Source: Ovis canadensis
Taxonomy: Eukaryota > Chordata > Mammalia > Artiodactyla > Bovidae
Assembly: GCF_042477335.2 (NCBI RefSeq)
Contig: NC_091256.1
Location: 24,146,501-24,210,500 of the forward strand
DNA: 64,000 nt
Direction of reading: 5' to 3'
Each line of letters begins with the position of its first letter. Positions within the stretch are counted from its first letter, which is position 1. Positions 48,796 through 60,777 of this stretch are shown here, one piece after another. The notes under the pieces were generated by a model. The model did no database searches. It saw nothing but the letters and a program-made list of their open reading frames with translations, and was not told the DNA's origin. Made by a program: the position numbers and the translations under genes.

Positions 48796-48813
48796 ATCCT
48801 GGGTAAGCTCTCA
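48796..48813 (-). promoter_or_regulatory. Decayed primer-binding site, tRNA-Pro-like
   Basis: Three bases inside the 5' LTR, the minus strand reads TGAGAGCTTACCCAGGAT. By eye it agrees with the complement of the tRNA-Pro 3' end at about 12 of 18 positions, and most differences are transitions, as expected from decay. Position supports the call; the tRNA type is tentative. Confidence 0.45.
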
Positions 48814-48816
48814 AGA

Positions 48817-49399
48817 TGATAGCTTATAGTGAAAGGTGTCGGATTCCTGATCTCTGAAGATTTAGTTTTTTGACCAGGAATCAGACTTATTCACTCAAGA
48901 GCTTTTGTGTAGCCAAGTTTTATTAAAGTATGAAAGGGACAGGGAAAGCATCTGACACAAACATCACAAGGGGGACAGAGAGTGCCCCTTCACTAGCCTT
49001 AGCAAGGGAGCTATATACTTTTTATAATGAGTTATTGCAATAAGTCAAAAGAATGTCTCAATGTTGTACCAGGTGCACTCCTACAATTTACATTTTAAAT
49101 TACTAAGATTAGAGTTAACAATAGAAAGATCTTACCAAACCCACTCCCAAGTTTTAAGATAGCAAGATTAGTTAGAAGGTTCTTGTTAAGGAGAAACATA
49201 TCCTAATCTTGTTAAGGAGAAACATATATTGACTAAGACAAAGTGATGTAGGAAAAAAAAAAAAAAAAAGCTTGTCTTTTTCTCTTCCTTGAGAGCCTGT
49301 GACACTTCTCTCCTCCTCAGGAGCCCCAAACTCAGACCCCTCTTCTCTCCTCGGGGACTCTGGACTTCTTATCAACCTACCTAGGAATTGACTCTCTCA
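48817..49399 (-). repeat. 5' LTR of the retrovirus
   Basis: Partner of 43,180-43,764. It has an extra internal tandem duplication of CTTGTTAAGGAGAAACATAT at about 49,179-49,232 and an expanded A-run at 49,253-49,269. The TATA-like and AATAAA signals are conserved on the minus strand. Confidence 0.88.
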
Positions 49400-49570
49400 C
49401 TACCATATGCCCTGTTCTTGTTTTTTTTTTTTTTCTTTCTCCATAGTGTTCATCACCACTTATTATGCTCTATTTTAGTTTTTAATTTGTATTTAATTTT
49501 AATTTACTTTTATTTAATATTAACTTTTTTATTCATTGTTTTATTCACAGTAATTGCTTATGCTCAGAAG

Positions 49571-51167
49571 ATATAATAACCTGAGGTGAACTGGTTAATG
49601 TTCAGTTTACTCTTTTAGTTAAGTGCACTACGTAAAATTTCCCAGAATCCTATACTACTGCGATCTGAATCCCTGAAGAAGATTTAGAGACTATCCTGAT
49701 TCTGACCAGCTTATCTAAGAGACAAAAATGTCTGAGACATTCTGGACCGATTTCAGGAGCTGAAGTACTGTATCTTTGTCTATGCCTATATCCTATAGGT
49801 TTCTCTGTAATTCAGTAAACATCTAACAGCGTTTCTTTTTTTCTGTAGGAGCATGATTTTGCTAAAAAGAGAAGGCACTAATGAGAAAGCTGATATGAAA
49901 GCTGATAATATGATAAATATGAAAGCTGATTATATTCACAGAGGAATGTATTTCTTAGAATATGTCATTATAAAGTCAGAACAAAGCTAGATGTTTGTTT
50001 CATTTTTTATTTTCTCTAGAGAGTAATGAGCATCATAAAACAGTATGTTTTAATGGTTTTTAAACCTTCACTCTATGACAAAAGTTGGCATTATTAATGT
50101 TCTTACATTTATATGAAATTTTTCTATCACTTGTAGATAAAAGCAGTAATCATAACATTGGAACACAGTTGACCTAAGATATATTTTTTTTCAAATTTAT
50201 ATTCTTTCAGCAACTACCTGAAAAGGCTTCTTTTTTCAAATGCAACACTGTAGATGATGAAGACAACTTTCATTTCTAGGTTTCACATTAGGGAAACTGC
50301 CCCCTCGATGACAGTCAAATATGTTGTCTATTGTAGAAAGGCAAGGAATGACACTTACAAGCAGAGATTTTTTTAAACATTTAATGCCAGGAAATGGAGA
50401 TAATTGTACATAATAAAAAATGCATCACACTTGGAACAGTTTAATTAGAGAAATACATTAGACAATTTGAATATCCCTAAAACAGGTAAGTGGCAATTAC
50501 ATTCAAAGCAAAGCCATGTGACAGATTGGCATTTCCATTCTCCTGCTTTAAGCAGGAAAGATTTCAGCCAAGCTTTCTGACCTTAACATAAACCTCAATA
50601 TAGAATACAATTCAAATACTGCCATTTCTTGAAGATTTTCAATTATTTTCAGGTGAGGAGAGGTTAAAACTTTACTCCTTAGTTCTCTGCCCCCATATAG
50701 CTCAGATTCTTCCTCCCCTGAAAAGGAGAAAAGAAAATGTAACTTTTAAAAAAGTAGTTAAGAAGGGAATAAAGAAATTGTGAAGGAGTAAGAATGTGAG
50801 AGTGAGAGAAGAAAGGGAAGGAGGTGGAAGAAGAGATGCATGTTTCCAGAGGCAGACACAGGGAGAAACTGCAGATGTAGGAAGAGAGGCAAGTGAATGT
50901 CTTGACAAGTGAGAAGAGGGAAATAGGGGAGGAAAAGCTTAAGGGGGAAGAAAGAAAACAAGCAATGCAGAGGAAAACATTTTTAAAAACAGGTTGTTGG
51001 GATTAGAGATTAAAATATTTAAAAAATATTTAAATGAGTTAAATGGATAGCATGTCTATAATTGGGTTGGAAAAACAATGAATGGTGCTAAATCAATTAA
51101 AATGGCAAGTTCTTATTTATTGTTTAAAAAAAAAAAAAGCTATAGACAACAAAATATTGTAAGAGAT
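49571..51167. other. Unassigned AT-rich DNA
   Basis: No gene. A GA-rich plus strand at 50,700-50,970 creates overlapping S/L/F-rich minus frames, a composition effect. An A-run lies at 51,126-51,138. Confidence 0.5.
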
Positions 51168-51372
51168 ACTGGTGACTCAGATGGTAAAGAATCTGCCTGC
51201 AGTGCAGGAGACCCGATTTTGAAGTTGGGAAGATCCCCTGGAGAAGGGAATGGTTACCCTCTCCCGTATTCTTGCCTGGAGAAATCCATGAACTGAGTTA
51301 CCTGGTTGGCTGTTGTCCACAGAATTGAAAAGAGTCAGAGAGGACTGAGCAACTAACACTTTCACTTTTCGC
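51168..51372 (+). mobile_element. Bov-tA SINE
   Basis: The head is shortened (GGTGACTCAGATGGTAAAG), the body is complete, and it ends CTAACACTTTCACTTT. The B-box region is altered (GACCCGATTTTGAAG). Confidence 0.9.
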
Positions 51373-54300
51373 ATTTATAAAAGGATATTGTCTTTTTAAA
51401 AAATCATATTTCCATGATCGGTGCTCTGTTCTCTCTCCCTTTGATCTTCTTATTCCTTAATGTACTTATTTAATTAGCTTGGAGACATTGAAAAGTAAAT
51501 AGTATCTAGATTGTATCAGAGGAATAATTAAGTAATTAGGAGAACAAACAACAACAAAACCCACTAGTTTCAGCCTCATACCTTGAATGGATCTAATCTG
51601 GTTCTGCTAGAAAAGTTCCGTTAATGCTGCATTCTTTTAATTTTCTTTGCTTGATTATTTCATTGTTTTCCAAGGGCTCTTTATACATTTGGCTTACTGC
51701 AGTTGTGTTTGTTTTTGTAATTTTCAACAACTGTCAGAAGTATTATATGGAAGAAAAAGTATGCCTTCACAATACACTTTCTGTTTCATGTGTCACTGAA
51801 GTATGCATGATAGATACTCGGGACTGAGCATTCCTAAATCCATAGCGACTGCCTAAACTCACTGAAAATTTCCAGGAGGAGGGCCATACCAGGAAATTAA
51901 TGTGCTTCACTTTCACCAGGGACCTTTGAACTCTGCCCAGTCCTCTTCTCTGGTGGCCTATTTTGGTTCATAATTAAGCACAGTGTTCCTGTCTGCTTAA
52001 TCTGGAAACAGGACTAAAGTAAGTATACCAGGTACCTCTCTTTAACTTTTAGGCCTAGCTGATGTAGAAATGGGCTTCCAAGGGAGAAAGGGAGAGATAC
52101 TTTCTTCCTGAAGGAAACTGTGGCTATCTCTTACCCATTGGGCCTTCTGAGAGGTTACAGGGAAGGAAAGAAGAGCTCATATGGAAAAAGGAACCAAGAG
52201 AGATCCTCATATCCAAAGGCCTACAGGGACTGGTTGAGAGAATCTCAGTGTAGTCTAAGCACTCAGTAGAGTCCCTATGATCTCATTATTGCTGCTTTTC
52301 ATCCTGATGAACTAGGAAGAGGTGGGACAGAGGTAAGCTTCCTCTAAAATTAAGCATTTTTATGATTATTCCTCTTCATTTTTTTTTTTAACCAACTTAG
52401 TTGTTATTGACTTGACTTTGACAGAATTGTAAGGTCTCGCTGCATAAATTAATGCAAAGGAAATCTTTAACTCCAAATTTTATAGTCACAGCAAAGACAT
52501 TCATTGAGAGTAAACTAAATTAGTATTTTGGGATAACAACATATATCTTATCAGTAAAGTAGATTAAAAAGAAATGTATATGTGTATATATATTTCCATT
52601 TATTATGTCAAATTTATTTTTTCAAGAATTTTTTTATGCTTTCTCTGTAGAAAACATTGTAATACATTCTGGGGATACTACAGTGAAAACAAAAGACAGT
52701 CTCCATCCTTGTGAAACTTACAGTCTGGTGACTACAGCGGTCATTAAAAAAATAAAACATACAATTACAACAGTGAGAAGTGTGATGAAGGGGAGGTGCA
52801 TGATGTTGAGTCTTTAAATCAAGAGAGAAAACTCCATTGAAATAAAGGAAATGCAACAATTAATATGAATTGATAAGTAAGATTTCCCTTTCTTTGTGCT
52901 TCACTCAAAGTAGGGGAACTTGTGAGTTCACTTGGTCATTCAGTTGAAGTACAAACACAGACATATATATAGTTTCTCCAAAGTCTAGTGATACACACTT
53001 TTTTAGGTGTAGGAGAAAATAATTTGTTGTTTTCCTTGGAGGAAATATCCTAGCATTTTTCACTGCAGCTGATGAATTAACTAAGTGACCTTTTACTTCC
53101 TGATAATTTAATTTACCTTCTACATGCATATTTATATCATCAGGCTTGGATGCCTGTACTTCTTAAACTTTAGAACATATGAATATGAAATCATCAATGT
53201 AGTTGGTTAAAAAAAAAAAAAAGTGCTTTGTAGATCCTTTAGTCTGAATATGAACTGATGTGTTCAAGAGTTATGACCCTGAAGGTATACTGCTCTTCTT
53301 GCCAGGTAAAAAAGTACATGTTATTTACACGAACAGGAACTAGCTCTCCAGATCGCTATGTTGCAGAGTATATACAAATCTCTATATTAAATTGCTCTGG
53401 TAAGAGGACCTTATGTGGAACAGCATATGTAATTGGAGACACTAATTCATTAAACTTAAATTCTTCTCCCTTCCCCCCAAGAACTACCTGTCTTTTAGGA
53501 ATACAGTCAAGGAAGTTAAATGAAAGTAAAGATGAACACCCCTGTATCTCTCATTTGTTTGATAGTGACACCGGTCAATACAGTCTTCCAGGATCATGAT
53601 CATTTGTTAATTTGATTCGCTATTTAGAGACAGTCATAAGTGTCAGTTTGCCCTCTCTTCAGTTAGAACACTACCTCATAACTTATGAAATCATTGTGAT
53701 GGTCATAAAGAAAGCTAAACAAATTTGTTTCTGCATAATCAGGACCTCAGGGAGTAACAACCTGGTAAATGCAGATTCCTCCTGAGCTTAACATGAAGTA
53801 GATTTACATCAAAATGCTACAATCATGGGACATCTATAAGTCCTAACTCTGACTGGTGATATTGTAGAGATCTAGGAATTAATTTGATCATAACCAATGC
53901 TAAGTACTCTACAAATTCTATGGTATGCCATTCAGCCAGTTTGTTAGCTTAAACAAGTTGAGATCTATTTAAAGTATTCTAGGAGGAAGATTCACAGAGA
54001 CTACTTAACTGTAAACTTCTTAATGAGTGCCCAGTTTCTATTTCATTAAAGGGGCTCAGGTCATGTGAACTGACCTGGGAGTTGGATTTTGATGAGTAAT
54101 TCTGTAATGTTTGCTGGAGTCATGACCCTGCTCATTAGACCTGGATATGTTCCCTCTATACAGTTCTAGTGGAGACTTACTCAGCTGCCTCTTGATTTTC
54201 ATCCTAGGTATCCTATGATCACTTATTCACAAGGAGAAGCAAAATGCCTGCTTTTGCTTCCTTTTTCCACTGAAGAAATTTCTATGTGTAATTTCATGAT

Positions 54301-54948
54301 TAAACCTCTCTTCACTGCTTTAGTATGTATATATTCCACCAGGGTCATATTTCAACTTAATGCCATATTTATGGTATTTATCTTTTACTCCCATTAGAAG
54401 AAACGGTCACTTCCTCATTAAGAAGACCCACATAACAAGGAAAGGTGTAAAAACAGTGACCATTCTACTCTGGTGATATGTGCTTTGAATGTGTTCCCTT
54501 TTAACCCTTTCATGTCTGAAATCACAATATTTTCACATTGATTGGTAAAAGCCCCTGTCCTTCATAAAACTCACAGCTAGTGGAAAGCCATGTTATAGGG
54601 AAGTTGCATAAACATAGAGTCACTGTTTTGTTCTCTGGTGAACCAGCTCTCTGGTTTCAGAATTTATAATTAAGCAGGTGGGGGTTATTGACTTCATTGC
54701 TCGGTACCCCTTACATTCATCTGCAATAATCATTATTTGATTTTCTTCATACCTGTGATATTTTGTGTATACTTTTTTCTCTAATCCTCCCCTGCATTGC
54801 CATTAAGAACTCCAGTATCATATTTATATTAGTGTTGCCCCAAATTTATCTTGTAATCTCATATGTGAAAGAATAATAAAGCCTCTTCAAACCTGTTGAT
54901 TGTAGGTATGAAAAGATTTGATATTCCAGGAAGGAGCCCTCAATGAAG
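51373..54948. other. Largest repeat-poor stretch, no exon recognised
   Basis: Mostly unassigned. At 52,640-52,800 there is a trace of an old interspersed repeat (CATTCTGGGGATACTACAGT). A 113-codon plus frame at 53,258-53,599 has no recognisable domain. Homopolymer A and T runs occur at 52,380 and 53,209. If the window holds conserved non-coding DNA, this and 40.8-42.9 kb are the places to look. Confidence 0.45.
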
Positions 54949-55017
54949 AATTGCTGCTGCTACCGCTAAGTCGCTTCAGTCATGTCTGACTCTGTGCGAC
55001 CCCATAGATGGCAGCCC
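54949..55017 (-). mobile_element. Bov-A2 SINE end fragment
   Basis: Only the terminal 69 bp (GCTGCTGCTACCGCTAAGTC to GATGGCAGCCCA), a strongly truncated copy. Confidence 0.88.
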
Positions 55018-55029
55018 ACTGATGGAGAA

Positions 55030-55205
55030 TTAAGAGTCTTAAATTCAAGTTCTATCTCTGATTTCTATTATTTTTTTCTTACACACATAATTTTATCTCT
55101 CTGATTCTCAATTTTTTCTTTCATAAATGGGGATAATAATACCTCTTTCACTGGGCTTTTATAGGAAATAAATGAAACACTGTGAATCTGCTTTCTGAAT
55201 TATAC
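55030..55205 (+). mobile_element. MIR SINE
   Basis: TTAAATTCAAGTTCTATCTC, then TCATAAATGGGGATAATAAT, then GGAAATAAATGAAACACTG follow the order of MIR. Old. Confidence 0.65.
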
Positions 55206-56035
55206 ATCACTGTAAAATATGATAATAGTCTGTATAGCACAGATTGATATTTTTCTACTTGGAGTTTATTGGAAAAGTTTATTTCTACCTTAATAACTTA
55301 CAATAACCTACCTTTGCTACTAACATAAACATGCTTACCTGGCAGAGACAAATTACTAAACTATCTGAAATGAAAACATTTCCAATTTAATGTGTTTGAT
55401 TGATGTCATCCTTGTCTTATACTGCTTGACTTTTGAATCCTTAACAATCTTCCATCTTCAGATTAAGTATGAGAAGGAATGTCATCAACAGAGAAAAAAA
55501 TGAGAAACAAAAGAAAAATATTTGACCTATGTTTTCCTTGACTTCCTTTGTATGCATGCCATATGCAATACATAATCAAAATTATGAAAATAATGATTCT
55601 AAAATAATCACCTATTTGAGAATAACATAAAAAAATAAAGCATCAATTGTGTTTAGAAACTGCCCTGTTTTTAACAACCCAGGCAGACATTAGTCTCTGA
55701 ATTTTAAATATGTGTCAAAAAATCTAAATACTTGTGCACATATATATTTAAGTATTTAGTCATGTATGAGTCATATATATAATATATTAAATATTGTGTT
55801 ACATCTTTAATTACACCCCAACCCCTCTCACTGACTTAGAATAAAGGCACAGACTTAGAACTACCACTGATCAGAGCCTTGGTTGGCCCCTCATGATTCA
55901 AAGCCAGTCTCCCTACTAAGCACATAGTTTAAAAACAACGCCTAAGCTAATTGTTGCATTGTATGCCCCTGGCAACAGGAATTGACATATGACCCAAGCC
56001 GTATTAATATGATTCCTCCATAAGAGAGTCAATGT
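55206..56035. other. Unassigned AT-rich DNA
   Basis: No gene or firm repeat. Confidence 0.5.
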
Positions 56036-56160
56036 TTTCATCATTCAGTCGTGTCTGACTCTTTGCGACCCCATGGACTGTAGCCCACCAAGCTCTTCTG
56101 TTCATGGAATTATGCAGGAAAGAATACTGGAGTGGGTTGCATTCCCTTCTGCAAGGGAGT
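56036..56160 (-). mobile_element. Bov-tA SINE, body part only
   Basis: From CATTCAGTCGTGTCTGACTC to CCTTCTGCAAGGGAG; the head is missing. Confidence 0.88.
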
Positions 56161-57084
56161 AATTATTGCCACTGCTGAATAATTAGATCCCAACAATGCT
56201 AGTGCATGTTCCTTCTCAGAATTCCAATTTTGTTCATTAACTTTCCTTATGTTTAAAACTTGTTAATATGAGTTTTCTTTAACTTCAACCAGAGGTTTCA
56301 AAATGATATAATTTGCAAAAATTAAAATATTGTAAGAAAGAAGAATGCATTTAAGGGTGGAAACAAATATAGACTCAAGAATAAATTTTAAAAAATGGAA
56401 AAATGATTTTAACTGGGAGATAAATATGCCATGTAGGAAATGAATGAACACTGAACATGTTTAAAAGTCAAGATTTTAGAAAACAGTTTTAACAGACAAT
56501 AGATTCTTTGAGTGATTATTAGTTAATTCATTTAACATTTATTGAGCATTTACTCTAAGCTGTGCCCAAAACAACATGACCTACATGGAAGGAGTTAATA
56601 GTCTACTTGGGTAATTTAACATTACTAAGTGTGATTAGAGTGCCTACATTAAAGGGACTCAAGGCATTTTAAAAGAATAGAGACAGACTTTCTGCCTGCA
56701 AGAGAAAACAAAGTCAAAAAATATTTTAAAAGGAGGAAATTTGTGTTTAATTATGAATTATGAAGAGATTAGATTGATTTTCATAGGGACTCGTTGACAA
56801 GAAACATTAAAAGAAGAACTTAGAGCAGGTGGTGACCAGATCAGTGACATTTAATGACTTCTGATACTGACAAAGGGTTTGCTGTACCTGGTTAGGAGGC
56901 TATGAAGAAATTAATGAAATTGAACCTAGCAGGGTAGGGCAAGAGCCACTTCATGAGGAAGTTACTCTCTTAACCTGAACTTGATGATGTTCCACTGGAT
57001 GTTTTGAGCAGAAGTGGGAACCTGGTAGATTTGGTTTTAGAAAGAAAGAGCATAATAATGAGTAGTGGGATTAAGATATAAGAA
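56161..57084. other. Unassigned DNA with one ancient repeat trace
   Basis: At 56,525-56,615 (TTAACATTTATTGAGCATTT and following) there is a decayed mammalian-wide repeat. Nothing else is recognised and there is no gene. Confidence 0.45.
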
Positions 57085-58235
57085 GGTATCTGATTTTTAA
57101 TATGCTAACCTTGTCATAGCTTTTCTTCCAAGGAGCAAATGGCTTTTAATTTCATGGCTGCAGTCAACATCTGCAGTGATTTTGGAGCCCAAGAAAATAA
57201 AATCTGTCACTGGTTTCATTGTTTCCCCATCTATTTGCCATGAAGTGATGGGATCAGATGTCATAATCTTCAATTTTTGAATGTTGAGTTTTAAGCCAGC
57301 TTTTTCACTCTCCTCTTTCATCTTCATTAAGAGGCTCTATACTTCCTCTTCACTTTCTGACATTAGAGTGGTATCATCTACATATCTGAGGCTATTGATA
57401 TTTCTCCTGGCAATCTTGATTCCAGCTTGAGCTTCATCTAGCCCAGCATTTCCCATGATGCACTCTACATAAAAGTTAAATAAACAGGATGGCAGTATAC
57501 AGCCTTGATGTACTCCTTCCCCAATTTTGAACCAGTTTGTTGTTCTACATCTGGTTCTTGTTGTTGCTTTTGACCTGCATACAGGTTTCTCAGGAAGCAG
57601 GTCAGGTGGTCTGGTATTCCCATCTCTTTAAGAATTTTCCACAGTTTGTTGTGACCCACACATTCAAAGACTTCAGCATAGTCAATGAAGCAGAAGTAGA
57701 TGTTTCTCTGAAATTCTCTTACTTTTCTTGTGATCCAACAGATGCTGGTAATTTGATCTCTGGTTCCTCTGCCTTTTCTAAAACCAGCTTGTACATCTGG
57801 AAGTTCTCAGTTCATGTACAACTGAAGCCTAGCTTAAAGGATTTTGAGCATTACCTTGCTGGCATGTGAAATGAAAGCTATTGTGTGGTAGTTTGAGCAT
57901 TCTTTGGCATTGCCTTTCATGGGATTCTAATGAAAACTCACCTTTTCCAATGCTGTGGCCACTGCTGAGTTTTCCAAATTTGCTGGCATATAGAGTGCAG
58001 CACTTTAACAGCATCATCCTTTAGGATTTGAAATAGTTCATCCAGAACTCCATCACCTCCACTAGCTTTGTTCGCAGTAGTGCTTACTAAGGCCCGCTTG
58101 ACTTTGCACTCCAGGTTGTCTGGCTCTTGGTGAGTGATCAGACCTTTGTGGTTATCCTGGTCAATAAGATCCTTTCTGTGTAGTTCTTTTGTATAGTCCT
58201 GCTACCTCTTCTTAATATCTTCTGCTTCTGTTAGA
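57085..58235 (-). mobile_element. BovB internal fragment lacking both ends
   Basis: On the minus strand it runs from the RT start (58,235) through the RT blocks (FRKGRG-type near 57,770) and a catalytic box that reads YVDD at about 57,370-57,381. It stops near 57,085, some 480 bp short of the 3' terminus seen in other copies. Loss of the 3' end is unusual for a retroposed LINE, so a later deletion or rearrangement is likely. Frames are broken. Confidence 0.9.
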
Positions 58236-58864
58236 TATTTTTGGTGAGTTTTCCATTTTATTAGTCTTTTCTTTTCAGATTTTTGTCCTGCTTTACTGAC
58301 CACCATTTGTAGACTTTCCTGGTATCTCCTTTCTCTAACTAACACAGATTCTCAGATTATAGGTATTCTCTATTTCATTTGCTATTTTTCCTTCTGTCAT
58401 CACTTGAGGATGATCTCATTCACTTAAATACCATTCATAGACTTTCACATGCAGAGCTACGGCCAAGATATTTTCACTGAGATTTTGATATTTCCACTTG
58501 GATAGCTCATAGACTTCTAAACTTAGCCCATACAAAATCAAAATATTCTTTTTTTTTTTTTTTATCCTGTAAAGTCGAGTATTTTTCTAGGTCTCAAGAA
58601 CTGGAATAACTGTTTCCCAGTTATTAAAGTTAGAAACTTTAGAAATACTTTAAATGTCATTTTCTCATCCTTAATATATGATCACTGGTTGCTGGCCAAA
58701 AATATATCTTAAAACTACATATTCCTAACTACCACTTTTCTGCTAACCTAGATAGTCCCATTAACCAAGGAAGCAGCTCATTTTAGTTATGTATTTTCTC
58801 TCCTCCCATCTTTTTTTGCACACAGAGCTTCCTGTGAAATTAGAAAGTAAAATAATTTATTATC
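58236..58864. other. Unassigned AT-rich DNA
   Basis: No gene. A T-run at 58,549-58,563. It is the upstream flank of the BovB fragment. Confidence 0.5.
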
Positions 58865-59290
58865 TATTCACTTCTTTCCTTTAATAGTTTCCAAAGCATT
58901 TGTCATAAATTAAAAACTCTTTCAGTGACCATAAGGTGTTGCATACCCTGCTCCCCGCTGTACCTGTCCAGCTTCACTCTGCCTCTTTTCTGACTATACT
59001 CGATGTGCAGATTATCTGCTCTTTCTACCATATTCCAGCCTCTTTCTTAGCCCTTGTGATTTTCAATTTATGTTTCTCTGCCTGGAAAAATATTCATCTA
59101 TCCCTTTATCAGAATTTTTCTCATTTTTAATGTTTCAACTCCTGTTTCATCTCTTCAGTCAGCCCAGCACAAGAAAAACACTGCTTTTCCTCTCTACCAT
59201 AGCATCTTATTATTTTCACAATTAACATTACTTACCACTTGTAGTCATTGTATTATGTGTCTGTTTAGTTGGTTAATGTCTACTTGCTCC
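58865..59290 (+). mobile_element. L2 fragment
   Basis: Order matches the L2 3' region: CCTGTCCAGCTTCACTCTGC, then ATTCCAGCCTCTTTCTTAGC, then TTTCTCTGCCTGG, then TCTTCAGTCAGCCCAGC, then ATAGCATCTTATTATTTTC. It ends where the LTR-like block begins. Confidence 0.65.
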
Positions 59291-59832
59291 TGTGAAATGT
59301 GTTAGAAAGAAACAGAGCCAGGCATCTGTTTAAAGTGACAAGACAGATTTTTTTTTCTGACTGCTGCAGTAGAGTTAGAGATACTAGTATAAACTAAGAA
59401 AAGAAAAGAAAGAAAAGCTGGGATGCTTTTTAAATGTTGGGGTGTGCTAAAGGAGCAGTGTTGAAGGACTATGGGTGGGGGAGAAGGGTGGGGGTAAAGG
59501 ATGTGGTTGGCCACTGTGATTATGCCATCTGTGTTTACTAACTGACACTTAATGAAGTGAAGGTCCTACTCTCCTACAGAGACTGGGACATAGGGGTCCT
59601 ATCCTTCTTGATGATTACATTTGAAAGTGATGACTCCTGGGTCCCAGAGAAAGGCATTTCTGGGTTGTAGAAGATTTGCATTTCAATAGGGCATAGAAAG
59701 AATCTGCAGCTTCAACTTTTCTAAAGTAATTGCTCTAGGAAAAGTGAGGTCAAGAATTTATCATCAGGTTTTGCAAGAAACAAATGCTAAATTCTTTCAA
59801 AGTGATGTACTTTCTTAGGCAGGCATTTCACA
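59291..59832 (-). repeat. Probable retroviral LTR, second element
   Basis: A 542-bp block bounded by a perfect 9-bp inverted repeat, TGTGAAATG at 59,291-59,299 and CATTTCACA at 59,824-59,832, giving TG...CA ends. Integrase-like sequence on the same strand 2.5 kb away supports a provirus. No AATAAA is seen on the minus strand and no second LTR is inside the window, and the left edge could partly be L2 sequence. I rate it as probable only. Confidence 0.45.
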
Positions 59833-60137
59833 ACAGTGGCATCCTCCTCAAGGCCTTGAGTTGAGAGTAGTCATGCTTAAGTTTGGTCATGTCTGTTTTT
59901 GTGCCTGGGTGAATAGACGTGTTAGGTGGGGTCATTTGTTCTAAGAGTTTATGGTTCTTGATCCGTCTTTTTGCTCTAGAAAAAGAGTGGATCTCTTATT
60001 TGTAGAACAATGATTAATCATCATTTTGAGATTTTTGATGAGGGTCCAGACATTGTTTTCAGGTTCAGGAGGGGTCAAAGTGCTGAATGAGGCAACTATG
60101 GAGACAGCAATATAAGAGCTGGCACAACTGTTCCTAT

Positions 60138-60342
60138 GTGTTAGTCACTCAGTTGTGTCTGACCCTTTGTGATCGCGTGGACTGTAGCCCACCAGGCTCC
60201 TTGGTCCATGAAATTCTTAGGCAAGAATACTGAGAGCATTGCTGTTTCCTTCTTCAGGGGATCTTCCCAACCCAGGGATGGATCCTGGGTCTCCCACATT
60301 GCAGGCAGATTCTTTACTGTGTGAGCCACCAGCGGAGCCTAT
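60138..60342 (-). mobile_element. Bov-tA SINE
   Basis: Full antisense copy from GTTAGTCACTCAGTTG to the head complement GTGAGCCACCAGCGGAGCC. Confidence 0.92.
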
Positions 60343-60500
60343 TGCCGCTATAGACAGAGGCATATAACAGAGGCATGACCAATGGGAGTAATATATCTCA
60401 CAGCACAGGAGAAGACTAAACTGATGGCAGGGGATAAGATACCAAGAATACAATGTCCTGTAAGGTTGGCCTGAGTGACTGGCTTTCTCTAGGACTGTTT

Positions 60501-60777
60501 GCTGCTGCTGCTGCTAAGTCGCTTCAGTCGTGTCTGATTCTGTGCAACCCCATAGACCACAGCCCATCAGGCGCCAACCATTCCTGGGATTCTCCAGGCA
60601 AGAACACTGGAGCGGGTTGCCATTTCCTTCTCCAATGCATGAAAGTGAAAAGTGAAAGTGAAGTCTTTCAGTCGTGTACAACTCTTAGCAACTCCATAGA
60701 CTGCAGCCTACCAGGCTCCTCTGTCCATGGGATTTTCCAGGCAAGAGTACTGGAGGGGGGTGACATTGCTTTCTCTG
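60501..60777 (-). mobile_element. Dimeric Bov-A2 SINE with perfect 12-bp TSD
   Basis: Two Bov-A units in tandem joined by an AAAGTGAAAAGTGAAAGTG-type linker, with a (GCT)n tail. CTAGGACTGTTT flanks it at 60,489-60,500 and 60,778-60,789. Confidence 0.96.

Larger units (their letters stand above)
43180..49399 (-). mobile_element. Class I (gammaretrovirus-like) endogenous retrovirus, defective
   Basis: Two same-oriented LTRs of about 585 bp flank decayed gag, protease, RT and env-tail sequence on the minus strand. A polypurine tract sits at the left LTR and a primer-site remnant at the right LTR, which fixes the direction. The part from the end of RT to most of env (RNase H, integrase, surface and most of the transmembrane subunit) is absent. 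An L1 tail is nested at 45,555-46,042. Flanks are CTTC (43,176-43,179) and CTAC (49,400-49,403), a possible 4-bp target duplication with one mismatch. The LTRs differ at roughly one site in ten by eye, so the insertion is old. No intact gene. Confidence 0.88.
42960..49570 (+). mobile_element. L2 fragment split by the retrovirus
   Basis: The left part, 42,960-43,179, has TCTCCAAGCTCACTCCTACC and CTCAAGTATCACCTTGC. The right part, from 49,404, has CATAGTGTTCATCACCACTT. These follow each other in L2 order, so the provirus at 43,180-49,399 landed inside an existing L2. Confidence 0.55.

Noticed and set aside
52010..52065. Splice-like signals (AAAGTAAGTA; TTTAACTTTTAGG) close together
   Set aside because: Such strings are common by chance, the donor precedes the acceptor by only about 35 bp, and no coding frame flanks them.
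53258..53599. 113-codon plus frame in repeat-poor DNA
   Set aside because: No motif or domain and no Kozak or splice context. It may be worth a conservation check but is not reportable as a gene.
4085..58235. Horizontal transfer of BovB into this genome
   Set aside because: Horizontal spread of BovB among vertebrates is established, but these multiple decayed copies are inherited genomic repeats and give no local evidence of a transfer event.
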